Below, in pieces: positions 24,138-32,110 of a stretch of DNA of 64,000 nucleotides. Numbering within the stretch: position 1 is the stretch's first letter; each line of letters begins with the position of its first letter. A program made the translations under genes and the position numbers. The notes beneath the pieces were generated by a model. It searched no databases and was not told where the DNA came from. It was given only the letters and a program-made list of their open reading frames with translations. The DNA lies in assembly GCF_012641435.1 (NCBI RefSeq), contig NZ_JABAIJ010000003.1, forward strand, positions 186,001 to 250,000, given 5' to 3'. Source of the DNA: Rhizobium sp. P38BS-XIX. Its GTDB lineage: Bacteria; Pseudomonadota; Alphaproteobacteria; Rhizobiales; Rhizobiaceae.

Positions 24138-25492
24138 CAGGCTCCCGCAGCAGTAAGGCCGGCATCGAGCGCGGTCAGCATGGTCTGGACATTCTCGGCG
24201 GTAACGATCAACGGCGGCGACATGATGACGTTGGCGCCCGAGGTGCGCACGAGCACGCCGGCATCATAGGTCGCGTCCTGCACCTTCTGGATGACGTCCT
24301 TGGCGGCGCCGCTTTTCTTTGCGCGGTCGCTGACGAGTTCCAGGGCGCACATCAGGCCCTTGCCTCTGATGTCGCCGATCAGCTCATGCTTGTCCTGCAG
24401 CTTCTTCAAGCCGGAGAGCAGCTCTTCACCACGGGCGGCGGCGTTTTCGGCGACGTTGAGCCGCTTGGTTTCCTTCAAGGTGGCAAGGGCCGCAGCGGCA
24501 CCCACCGGATGGCCGGAATAGGTGTAGCCGTGGCCGATGCTTCCGACCGCGCTCTTGTTGCTTTCGAAGACCTGCGCGACCTTGTCGGAAATCATGACAG
24601 CGCCGAAGGGGAAATAGCCGTTGGTGATCGCCTTGGCCGTCGACATCATGTCCGGCTGCACGCCCCAGAGACGCGATCCGGTCCAGGCGCCGGTGCGGCC
24701 GAACGCCGTGATGACCTCGTCGGCAATCAAGAGAATGCCGTGGCGGTCGCAGATTTCGCGCATCAGCGGCAGGAAAGTTTCGTGCGGAACGATAACGCCG
24801 CCGGCACCAAGGACTGGCTCGACGATCAGAGCTGCGATCGTATCGGCGCCCTGGAAGGCGATTTCATCCTCGAAGAGCCTGCCGATCGCAGCCGTAATCT
24901 CGGCGTCATCGGTGGTGTTGAAAGGGTTGCGATAGGAGAAGGGCGCGGGGAGGTGGATGACGCCCGGCAGCAGCGGCTCGTAGTTGCGGCGGAAGTTCTG
25001 GTTGCCGTTCACCGAGGCGCCGCCGAAATGCGTACCGTGATAACCCTTCTTCAGTGCCACGAACTTGGTGCGCTCCGGCTGGCCATTGACCTTATGGAAC
25101 TGGCGCGCCAGCCGCAGGCAGGTCTCGACTGAATCCGAGCCGCCCGAGGTGAAGAAGGAACGGCTGAGGCCATCCGGCTTGAACCATTCGGCAAGCTCGT
25201 AGGACAATTCGATCAACGGCGAGTTCGTTGTGCCACGGAAGGTCGAGTAATAGGGCAGCTCATCGAGCTGATCGCGGATCGCCTTCTTCACCGGTTCGCA
25301 GGAATAGCCGAGATTGACATTCCAGAGGCCACCGACCGCGTCCAGCACCTTTTTCCCATGAATATCGACGATTTCGACACCTTCGCCTGAGTTGATGATG
25401 CGCGGCGGGTTGGCCTGCATTTCAGCGGGATGCGCCATCGGATGCCACAGGTGGCGGGCGTTGTTTTCGATGATGAAATTGGTCTCACGCAT
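24137..25492 (-). CDS. Class III omega-aminotransferase
   Basis: The 451-aa PLP enzyme belongs to the omega-amino acid/amine:pyruvate transaminase group: HLWHPMAHPAEM near the N-terminus (substrate-side aromatic residues), TSGGSDSVETCLRLA, GYHGTHFGGAS, LIADEVITAFGRTG, and the PLP Lys in MSTAKAITNGYFPFGAVM. Such enzymes move the amino group from primary amines or omega-amino acids to pyruvate. With a phenolic amine such as tyramine the product would be an arylacetaldehyde, which the aldehyde dehydrogenase at 30023 could oxidise. It is coupled to the phospho-lyase gene by a TGATG overlap. The substrate is inferred. Confidence 0.88.
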   Translation of the reverse strand: MRETNFIIENNARHLWHPMAHPAEMQANPPRIINSGEGVEIVDIHGKKVLDAVGGLWNVNLGYSCEPVKKAIRDQLDELPYYSTFRGTTNSPLIELSYELAEWFKPDGLSRSFFTSGGSDSVETCLRLARQFHKVNGQPERTKFVALKKGYHGTHFGGASVNGNQNFRRNYEPLLPGVIHLPAPFSYRNPFNTTDDAEITAAIGRLFEDEIAFQGADTIAALIVEPVLGAGGVIVPHETFLPLMREICDRHGILLIADEVITAFGRTGAWTGSRLWGVQPDMMSTAKAITNGYFPFGAVMISDKVAQVFESNKSAVGSIGHGYTYSGHPVGAAAALATLKETKRLNVAENAAARGEELLSGLKKLQDKHELIGDIRGKGLMCALELVSDRAKKSGAAKDVIQKVQDATYDAGVLVRTSGANVIMSPPLIVTAENVQTMLTALDAGLTAAGA

Positions 25493-25509
25493 ATCAAATT
25501 CCTCTTTGT

Positions 25510-26160
25510 TCAGAGTCCCAGCATCGCAAGTGCTTGGGCATAGCTTTCGGCAGGGCGGGTCACGTCGAAATGCACGTGAGGCAGGCTCACGGCTTCAGCG
25601 CCCTCGATGTTCTTCTTCTGGTCGTCGACGAAGACGCAGGCTTCTCGCGGCAAGTCGAGCTCGGAAAGAACGAGTTCGTAGGCGCGGGGATCGGGCTTCA
25701 GGATCTTCGTGTAGGTGGCATCGACGATGACGTCGAAAAGCTCGATCAGCGGAAAGCGCTGGCGGAACTCGACGCCGTAGAAGAGGTCGAGCTCGTTCGA
25801 CAGGATCGCCAGCTTCAGGCCGGCTTCCTTGGCGCGAAGGATGGCGTTGCGGGCTTCCGGTCGCAGAACCAGTTCCGGCTCGGCGCCGCGCGCCCGGCGC
25901 ACGAAGGTCTGCATATCGGTCCAGTTTTCACCGACAAGCTTGCCGACTTCGTTCGTGCGCTTGAGCCAGTAGTCGCGTTCGGTAATCTCGCGGTTCTGCA
26001 TCGCGACCCAGAGCGGATCCGTCGTTGTGTCGAACGGCCCGAGCCAGGTCAGCGATCCCCTGGGAAGGCCGAGCGTGCGTTCGGTGATGTCATGGGTTTC
26101 GAACAGGGTGCGGGTGACGACGCCACCGAAGTCGAGGATAAGAGCGCGGTCTTGTGTCAT
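25510..26160 (-). CDS. HAD-superfamily hydrolase
   Basis: This 216-aa HAD hydrolase starts at ATG 26160 with an ATGA overlap to the upstream gene; a longer in-frame start has no support. Motifs are ILDFGGVVT for motif I (nucleophile Asp, but Gly instead of the usual second Asp, as in the epoxide-hydrolase-N-terminal/dehalogenase-like branch), LAILSNE for motif II, Lys in TKILKPDPRAY, and VFVDDQKKNI for motif IV. The second Asp, needed by phosphatases as acid/base, is replaced, so a non-phosphatase HAD activity or a divergent phosphatase is possible. Its place beside the kinase/phospho-lyase pair suggests metabolite repair or hydrolysis of a related ester. Confidence 0.85.
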   Translation of the reverse strand: MTQDRALILDFGGVVTRTLFETHDITERTLGLPRGSLTWLGPFDTTTDPLWVAMQNREITERDYWLKRTNEVGKLVGENWTDMQTFVRRARGAEPELVLRPEARNAILRAKEAGLKLAILSNELDLFYGVEFRQRFPLIELFDVIVDATYTKILKPDPRAYELVLSELDLPREACVFVDDQKKNIEGAEAVSLPHVHFDVTRPAESYAQALAMLGL

Positions 26161-27410
26161 GGCCGTCCCTCCGGAATGACGCCTTCGGCGACCCATCGAT
26201 CGAATATTGCGAGGGCGGCGGTGGAGAAGGCGGGTGCGTTGATATGGGCGTCGACTTCCTGCAGCGTGACGGAAGGCGGGATGGCCCGGCGCATCTCGTC
26301 GATAAAGGCGTCTAGCCCTTCGGGATCATGCAGCGGCTCTTCCGGCTTGTCCCATTCCTGCAGGCCCTCGGTTGGCAGGAGGAAAGCGACCTTTGCTTCG
26401 GCGCGTTTCAGCTTTTCCCCGATCAGTCGTGCGACTTCACGCCGGCCCTCGGGGGATGTCGTGACTGATCCGATCAACCGGTTATGGGCGTGATAGGGAC
26501 GATCCGCGAAGATCGCGGGCAAGTCCTGCCACGCCTGGAGATCGACCATGTCGACTGCGCCTGGAGCCACGATCTGCGGAGTGCCGGCGCGTCCGGCATT
26601 CTCAAGCCTGTCCGGCCCGGAGGTGACGACGGTGCCGTAATGATGGTTGCTGACCTCCTGGATGCAGAAGTCGAATACGGCGGCAAAGTCCCCCTTCGCG
26701 GCGATCGCTTCATAGGCGCGCCCGCCCATGCCGGTGGAATGGAAGACGGCGACGTCATAGCCGCGTTTTTCTAACTCGGGTCTCAGATACTTCATATATT
26801 TCAGGCAGGAGGAGCCGAGCGATGTCATGCCGACGAGCGGCCGCTTGCGATCAGGCTTGGTGCCGTGCCTTGCCGCGCCGACAATCGCGCCGCAGGCCTG
26901 GGAGAGAACCGACTGGCAGATGCTGTTGAGACCGTAGAGACCGCCGGCCCATAGGATCATCATCAGATCGGGCGCGATACGTTCCGGCGGAATGAGATGG
27001 GAATAGGCGATGGTCGAAACCACGAATTTCGGGACACCGAGCGGCAGGACGGCGGCAACATCAAGCGCCAGGTCCGTTCCCATGGAGCCACCGAGCACGA
27101 TGACGCCGTCGACCAGTCCCTCCTCATAAAGGCGGTGCGTCAGCGCCGTAGCGCCTCTTGCCATGGCTGCCATGGCGCTGTTTTCATCACCGCTTGCGGC
27201 GATGTTTTGGATCGTCGTTGCGGCGGCCTTGGCAATGTCATGCTTGGAATAGTCAGGCGTATAGGGCGGATCGCCGAGAATGCTCACATCCATCATGACC
27301 GGCTGCCCGCCGGCTTCGGTAATGACCGATGCCATGAATTGCAGTTCGTCGCACTTGGTGTCACCGGTGCCGATGACGAGTATCTTTGGCAGGGGAGCCG
27401 CGGGGCTCAT
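26157..27410 (-). CDS. Tm-1-like ATP-binding domain protein (UPF0261 family)
   Basis: The 417-aa protein starts at ATG 27410 behind GGAGGAGAGATTG; a longer open frame upstream is a shadow of iclR. It matches the UPF0261 family: PKILVIGTGDTKCDELQFM, GDPPYTPDYSKHDIA, VIVLGGSMGTDLALDVA, VGMTSLGSSCLKYMKYL, and a C-terminal half with TPQIVAPGAVDMVDLQAW and LLPTEGLQEWDKP. The N-terminal part is the ATP-binding domain known from tomato Tm-1. Catabolic clusters often carry this family, but its reaction is not established. It is coupled to both iclR and the HAD gene by overlaps. Confidence 0.87.
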   Translation of the reverse strand: MSPAAPLPKILVIGTGDTKCDELQFMASVITEAGGQPVMMDVSILGDPPYTPDYSKHDIAKAAATTIQNIAASGDENSAMAAMARGATALTHRLYEEGLVDGVIVLGGSMGTDLALDVAAVLPLGVPKFVVSTIAYSHLIPPERIAPDLMMILWAGGLYGLNSICQSVLSQACGAIVGAARHGTKPDRKRPLVGMTSLGSSCLKYMKYLRPELEKRGYDVAVFHSTGMGGRAYEAIAAKGDFAAVFDFCIQEVSNHHYGTVVTSGPDRLENAGRAGTPQIVAPGAVDMVDLQAWQDLPAIFADRPYHAHNRLIGSVTTSPEGRREVARLIGEKLKRAEAKVAFLLPTEGLQEWDKPEEPLHDPEGLDAFIDEMRRAIPPSVTLQEVDAHINAPAFSTAALAIFDRWVAEGVIPEGRP

Positions 27411-28195
27411 CAATCTCTCCTCCTGATGTCTGGAATGGTTCCCGTGGGTCTTTCCGACCCGTAATATTTTTCTGAGATCGCATTGGCCGTCGCGACGGCC
27501 AGAGCGCCAAATTCCTGAATGGCCGTCTTCGTGGTGCGCGAAAGCGGAGCGGCAATAGCGACGCAGCCAATGGGACGGCCGCTGGGCGTGCGCACCGGCG
27601 CGGCAGTGCTGATCACGCCGGTCTCCAGACCCTGGTGGCTGATGGAAAAGCCGCGCGTTGCCGTTTCGTCGAGCGCGGCGCGAACCAGTTGCGGATCGGT
27701 GACGGTGCTGTCGGTAAATCTCTCGAGATTTTTCGCGAGAGCTGCCTCGATTTCCGTCTGCGGACAAAAGGCCAGGAATGCCAAGCCCGATGCCGTGGCA
27801 TGGAAAGGCAGAAGACTGCCGACATCCACGATGATGCGGTGAGCGCGCGGCGAGTCTTCGACATGAATTGTTGAGAGCCGGCCGCCGGAAAATTCCGAGA
27901 GGTGCACGGTTTCCGTCGACGATTCGGCGAGCGCCTTTATAAAGGGAATGGCGATCCGCAGAAACGGAAAGCGAGCCTCGCGGATGCGCGCAAGACGCAC
28001 CGGCGCCGAGCCGATGCGGTAGCGGCGGCTATCCGGATCCTGTTCCACGAAGCCGTGTTTTTCCAGCTCCACCAGAAAGCGTCGTGCCGTCGCCTTGTCC
28101 AGTGCGCACAGGCGAGCGATGTCGGTCAGACCCGCCTCCTTGTCCAGCCGTGACAGGGTATCCAGCAATGCCAGCGCCTTTCCGATCGTGCTCAT
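27410..28195 (-). CDS. IclR-family transcriptional regulator
   Basis: The protein has 261 aa, with ATG 28195 after AGAGGAGGAATG. The N-terminal winged helix (about 5-65; STIGKALALLDTLSRL, LTDIARLCALDKATARRFL) is followed by the IclR effector domain (about 80-255; ETVHLSEFSGGRLSTIHVED, SGLAFLAFCP, GVISTAAPVRTPSGRPIGCVAIAAP). It is the first gene of the leftward train and divergent from the APC permease. It probably senses an amine or aromatic intermediate and controls both directions through the perfect inverted repeat at 28355-28377 (inference). Confidence 0.9.
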   Translation of the reverse strand: MSTIGKALALLDTLSRLDKEAGLTDIARLCALDKATARRFLVELEKHGFVEQDPDSRRYRIGSAPVRLARIREARFPFLRIAIPFIKALAESSTETVHLSEFSGGRLSTIHVEDSPRAHRIIVDVGSLLPFHATASGLAFLAFCPQTEIEAALAKNLERFTDSTVTDPQLVRAALDETATRGFSISHQGLETGVISTAAPVRTPSGRPIGCVAIAAPLSRTTKTAIQEFGALAVATANAISEKYYGSERPTGTIPDIRRRD

Positions 28196-28354
28196 CATTC
28201 CTCCTCTTGGGTTGGTCAGGGTCTGATTTGGTGATTCCAGCCGTGGCTTGCGCCCAATCAGTTCGCTGACCCCGCGCCGCGGCACGATAGCAGCGACCCA
28301 AGATACTTAACATGCGAAATAACTTGACAGAGCCCAGCAATGTTTGCAAGTCTA

Positions 28355-28377
28355 TATTTGAAGCTATGGTTCAAATA
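28355..28377 (+). promoter_or_regulatory. Inverted repeat in the iclR/permease divergent promoter region
   Basis: TATTTGAA and TTCAAATA are perfect 8-bp arms separated by seven bases. They sit in the 316-bp divergent gap (28196-28511) between iclR and the APC permease. IclR proteins bind palindromes of about this size near their own start, so it is a strong operator candidate. The same gap holds TACTTAACA at 28304-28312, equal to half of the putative HpaR site, and TTGACA at 28324 without a well-spaced -10. Confidence 0.62.
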
Positions 28378-28511
28378 ATGAACCTTAGGCGCTGACGACG
28401 GCAAAATCAACAAAAGCATAAGCCCCGCTCGTCAGTCCGGTTTTTGGTGGAGGTCGCCCGCATGCAATTGCGGCGATGATCGGGTAATTTTATCAAGGGG
28501 AACCAACGCAG

Positions 28512-29966
28512 ATGAACACGCAAAATTCGCAAGGCGCGGCTGAAAATCAGCTCCGCAAAAACAGTCTCGGCGTAGGTGCCGTGACCTTTCTGGTGGTGTC
28601 GGCCGCAGCGCCGCTAACGGCGGTTGCCGGTGGCGTGCCGCTGTCGATGATGCTCGGCAATGGGCCTGGCATCCCGCTCACCTTCCTGTTGGTGACAGGC
28701 ATTCTGCTGCTCTTTGCGGTCGGTTACGTCGCCATGGCGCGGCATATCCGAAATGCCGGCGCCTTCTATGCCTATACGGCACAGGGACTTGGCGGCCTCA
28801 TGGGCGGCGCTGCCGCCTTGATCGCGATCCTTGCCTACAATGCCATGCAGGTGGGTGTTCTCGGGCTCTTCGGCGCGGCGACCAAGGGTTTCTTCGCTGA
28901 GCAGCTAGGGCTTGATTTTCCCTGGTGGGTGTGGAGCTTCGTCGGCATCGCTTTCGTTGCCGTCTTTGGCTACCGCCGCGTGGATCTTTCGGCCAAGGTG
29001 CTGACGGTGCTCGTCATTCTCGAATATCTCGTCGTGCTCGTCATAGATGCCGCGATCTTCGCAAAGGGCGGCGACGCCGGCCTGTCCGCAGCACCTTTCA
29101 CGCCGACCGCTTTCTGGAGCGGAACGCCGGCAGTTGGCCTGCTGTTCTGCTTTGCTGCCTTCATCGGCTTCGAAGCGACGACCATCTATAGCGAGGAAGC
29201 TCGTGAGCCGGAAAAGACGGTTCCGCGCGCGACCTATATTTCCGTTCTCATTATCGGACTGTTCTACATGCTGACGTCGTGGCTCATGGTAGCGGGTGCG
29301 GGTGTCGACAAGCTTGTTCCGACACTTCAGGGCCTTTCCGATCCCACGACCTTCCTCTTCGGCCTTGCCGAGCGCTATGTCGGCCATTGGATCACCGTCG
29401 TGATGAGTGTTCTTTTCATCACTAGCTTGTTTGCCGGCATCCTTGCCTTCCACAACGGCGTTGCGCGCTACATGTATGTCGCCGGGCGTGAAGGCTTGCT
29501 GCCGAAGTCGGTCGGTGTCACGCATCCGATCTTCCAGAGCCCACATGTCGGCTCGATTATTCAGACCGTCATTGCCGTGCTCGTCGTTGCGCTTTTTGCC
29601 GTGACGGGTCAGGATCCGGTACTGGCACTCTTCTCCTGGCTGACCAATGTCGCCACTCTCGCAATTATCCTTCTGATGGCCTTTACTGCCTTTGCGATCG
29701 TGGCGTTCTTCAGCCGCAATCCAAATCTCGAGCGCAACTTCCTGGCCATCAAGGTGTTGCCAATCGTGACAGGCCTCATTCTTCTAGCGCTTGTCTATTA
29801 TATCTCGGCTAATTTCGGTGCGATTGCCGGCGCCAATGGTGTTCTTGCGATTGTTCTGCCGGGCCTGGTGCTGATCGCTGGCATCATCGGCTTCATTGCG
29901 GCCGCCCGCCTGAAGTCTTCGGATGCGGCAGGCTACGCCCGCCTCGGCGCCGGTCAGGAAGCCTGA
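28512..29966 (+). CDS. APC-family amine/amino-acid permease
   Basis: This 484-aa polytopic protein has about 12 hydrophobic helices. The N-terminal cytosolic stretch and GVGAVTFLVVSAAAPLTAVAGG with GNGPGIPLTFL are typical of the APC superfamily (TM1 with its unwound small-residue motif). FIGFEATTIYSEEAREPEKTVPRATY matches the conserved TM6/loop region. APC members import amino acids and amines in symport with protons. Divergent from iclR and upstream of an aldehyde dehydrogenase, it is the likely uptake route for the amine used by the aminotransferase and kinase/phospho-lyase genes. Confidence 0.9.
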   Translation: MNTQNSQGAAENQLRKNSLGVGAVTFLVVSAAAPLTAVAGGVPLSMMLGNGPGIPLTFLLVTGILLLFAVGYVAMARHIRNAGAFYAYTAQGLGGLMGGAAALIAILAYNAMQVGVLGLFGAATKGFFAEQLGLDFPWWVWSFVGIAFVAVFGYRRVDLSAKVLTVLVILEYLVVLVIDAAIFAKGGDAGLSAAPFTPTAFWSGTPAVGLLFCFAAFIGFEATTIYSEEAREPEKTVPRATYISVLIIGLFYMLTSWLMVAGAGVDKLVPTLQGLSDPTTFLFGLAERYVGHWITVVMSVLFITSLFAGILAFHNGVARYMYVAGREGLLPKSVGVTHPIFQSPHVGSIIQTVIAVLVVALFAVTGQDPVLALFSWLTNVATLAIILLMAFTAFAIVAFFSRNPNLERNFLAIKVLPIVTGLILLALVYYISANFGAIAGANGVLAIVLPGLVLIAGIIGFIAAARLKSSDAAGYARLGAGQEA

Positions 29967-30022
29967 GTGAATTCCAATCGTGATGGCGGGGAGACCCGCC
30001 ATCCTCTTCGTGAGAAAATGAG

Positions 30023-31501
30023 ATGCAGGACAAGATCGACCAGCTCCGGACATTATCCGTTTCCCCACAGGCATTGTTTATTGGCGGCGCCTGGCGGCAG
30101 CCGGCCAGCGGTGCCGCCATGGACGTCATTTCGCCGATCGACGGCACGTTGCTGACGACAATCGCCGATGCCGGCACGGAGGACGTCGATCTCGCCGTCA
30201 ATGCGGCACGTCAAGCCTTCGAAAGAGGCAGCTGGTCAAAGGCTGCGCCGGCAGAGCGCAAAAAGGTGCTTTTGAGGATCGCAGAATTGATCGAGAAGAA
30301 CGCGCTTGAACTGGCCGTTCTTGGCGTGCGGGACAACGGCACGGAAATCTCGATGGCGCTGAAGGCCGAACCCGGCAGCGCCGCCGGTACGTTTCGTTAC
30401 TATGCCGAAGCGATCGACAAGGTCTATGGCGAGATCGCTCCGACGGCTGAGAACATTCTCGCGCTCGTCCATCGTGAGCCGATTGGGGTTGTTGCAGCCA
30501 TCGTGCCGTGGAATTTTCCGATGATGATCGGTGCCTGGAAGATCGCTCCGGCGCTTGCGGCAGGCAATTCCGTGGTGCTGAAGCCTGCCGAAGGCGCGTC
30601 GCTGACGCTGCTCAGGCTTGCCGAAATTTGCGCCGAAGCCGGCTTGCCGGAAGGTGTGTTCAACGTCGTCACCGGGCGCGGCGCCATCTGTGGCGAGGCG
30701 TTGGGATTGCACATGGATATCGATGTGCTTGCCTTCACCGGGTCCGGCCCGATCGGTCGGCGGCTTCTGGAATATTCGGCGCGCTCGAATCTGAAGCGTG
30801 TCTATTTGGAACTTGGCGGTAAATCACCGAACATCGTCTTTGCCGACGCGCCCGATCTCGATCAGGCAGCCAAGGTTTCGGCCTACGGTATCTTCCGCAA
30901 TTCCGGACAGGTTTGTGTCGCAGGCTCGCGGCTGCTTGTGGAGAAGTCGATCCATGAAGCCTTCTCGGAGAAGGTTGCGCGCATCGCAGAGACCATGAAG
31001 GTCGGCGATCCCCTGCAACTGTCGACGGAAGCGGGCGCCATCTCCAGCGAAATCCAGTTGAAGAAGGATCTCGGATATGTCGCGCAAGCGGTGTCGGAGG
31101 GCGCATCCTTGCGCACTGGTGGCTCGCGCATTCTCGAGGAGACCGGCGGATATTACATGCGGCCTGCCGTCTTCGAGGTGACGCCATCCATGACGCTGGC
31201 GCGTGAAGAGGTCTTCGGGCCTATCCTGTCGATCATACCCTTCGAGACGGAAGCGGAAGCGCTTCAGATTGCCAATGCCACGGACTATGGCCTGGCCTCC
31301 GCGGTGTGGACGTCGAACCTGTCGCGTGCTCATCGCATGGTGCGCGGCATCCGCGCCGGCGTCGTGCACGTCAACACGTACGGCGGGGCCGATAACAGCG
31401 TGCCATTGGGCGGCGTCAGGCAATCCGGCAACGGCCACGACAAATCGCTGCATGCGCTCGATAAATATATCGATTTGAAGTCGGCCTGGATCCAGCTTTG
31501 A
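30023..31501 (+). CDS. Aldehyde dehydrogenase of the aminoaldehyde/arylacetaldehyde type
   Basis: The protein has 492 aa. Motifs: ALFIGGAWRQPASG, PWNFPMMIGAWKIAPALAAGN, YLELGGKSPNIVF (general base), RNSGQVCVAGSRL (nucleophile Cys), EEVFGPILSIIPF and VPLGGVRQSGNGHD. The overall pattern is that of PuuC-like and phenylacetaldehyde dehydrogenases. It lies 56 bases after the permease. In this island it would oxidise 4-hydroxyphenylacetaldehyde from the aminotransferase or phospho-lyase to 4-hydroxyphenylacetate, the HpaBC substrate (inference from context). Confidence 0.9.
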   Translation: MQDKIDQLRTLSVSPQALFIGGAWRQPASGAAMDVISPIDGTLLTTIADAGTEDVDLAVNAARQAFERGSWSKAAPAERKKVLLRIAELIEKNALELAVLGVRDNGTEISMALKAEPGSAAGTFRYYAEAIDKVYGEIAPTAENILALVHREPIGVVAAIVPWNFPMMIGAWKIAPALAAGNSVVLKPAEGASLTLLRLAEICAEAGLPEGVFNVVTGRGAICGEALGLHMDIDVLAFTGSGPIGRRLLEYSARSNLKRVYLELGGKSPNIVFADAPDLDQAAKVSAYGIFRNSGQVCVAGSRLLVEKSIHEAFSEKVARIAETMKVGDPLQLSTEAGAISSEIQLKKDLGYVAQAVSEGASLRTGGSRILEETGGYYMRPAVFEVTPSMTLAREEVFGPILSIIPFETEAEALQIANATDYGLASAVWTSNLSRAHRMVRGIRAGVVHVNTYGGADNSVPLGGVRQSGNGHDKSLHALDKYIDLKSAWIQL

Positions 31502-31523
31502 CAAAACAGCTTTCATAAGGAAA

Positions 31524-31550
31524 CAGAGTGCCACGGTCAGCGGCACTCTG
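31524..31550. terminator. Bidirectional terminator between aldehyde dehydrogenase and hpaC
   Basis: CAGAGTGCC (31524-31532) and GGCACTCTG (31542-31550) form a 9-bp perfect stem with a nine-base loop, in the 87-bp gap between convergent genes. AT-rich flanks (CATTTATT on the right, CATAAGGAAA on the left) fit use from either side. Confidence 0.75.
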
Positions 31551-31588
31551 CATTTATTCCCGATGGTCGTTAGCCCGGCGTTTGCGAT

Positions 31589-32101
31589 CTAGCCGCCGAA
31601 ACTGCCCGCCTGGGTCGGCACATGCACATAGTTGCGATCGAAATAGAGAAGGGCGTGCCCATCCTTGCGGCTACGGATATCCAGGACCTCACCGATAAAG
31701 ATGTGATGCGTCCCGACGAGACGTGCCTCCGTCAGTCGGCAATCGAAGGACACGATGGCATCTGAAAGCGCCTGACTGCCGGACCGGAAATCGATCCATT
31801 CGGCTGCCGCGTAGCGTTCTTCCATCTCGACACGCTGACCGGCGAAGTAGCCGGCCAGTTCCTTGTGTTCTTGCGTCAGAACATTGACGCAGAAGCGGCG
31901 GTTTTCGAGGAAAAGGCCCGTCTGGGCGGACCGGCTGTTCATGCAGACCAAAAGCGTCGGCGGCTCGTCGGTGACGCTGCACATGGCGGTGGCGGTAAAG
32001 CCGCCGCGACCCGCAGGACCGTTGGTGGTGATGACGTTGACCGGGGCACAGACCCTGGCCATGGCGTTGCGGAACTCGGTTTTCGAAAGTTGCTCCTCCA
32101 T
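31589..32101 (-). CDS. hpaC: 4-Hydroxyphenylacetate 3-monooxygenase, flavin reductase component
   Basis: The 170-aa NAD(P)H:flavin reductase of the HpaC family (split-barrel FMN-binding fold) has FRNAMARVCAPVNVITTNGPAGRGGFTATA in its N-terminal half, LLVCMNSRSAQTG, FCVNVLTQEH, and GTHHIFIGEVLDI. It reduces FAD and hands it to HpaB. The gene follows hpaB by nine bases with GAGGTG as ribosome site. It is slightly longer than the E. coli protein and resembles the broader flavin-reductase group. Confidence 0.92.
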   Translation of the reverse strand: MEEQLSKTEFRNAMARVCAPVNVITTNGPAGRGGFTATAMCSVTDEPPTLLVCMNSRSAQTGLFLENRRFCVNVLTQEHKELAGYFAGQRVEMEERYAAAEWIDFRSGSQALSDAIVSFDCRLTEARLVGTHHIFIGEVLDIRSRKDGHALLYFDRNYVHVPTQAGSFGG

Positions 32102-32110
32102 GGCGACACC

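Noticed and set aside
27411..27767. N-terminal extension of the UPF0261 protein by 119 residues
   Set aside because: The extension is arginine/histidine-rich shadow of iclR; GGAGGAGAG before ATG 27410 marks the true start.
28324..28358. TTGACA with TATATT as a promoter for the APC permease
   Set aside because: The spacer is about 23 bases, too long for a normal sigma-70 promoter.
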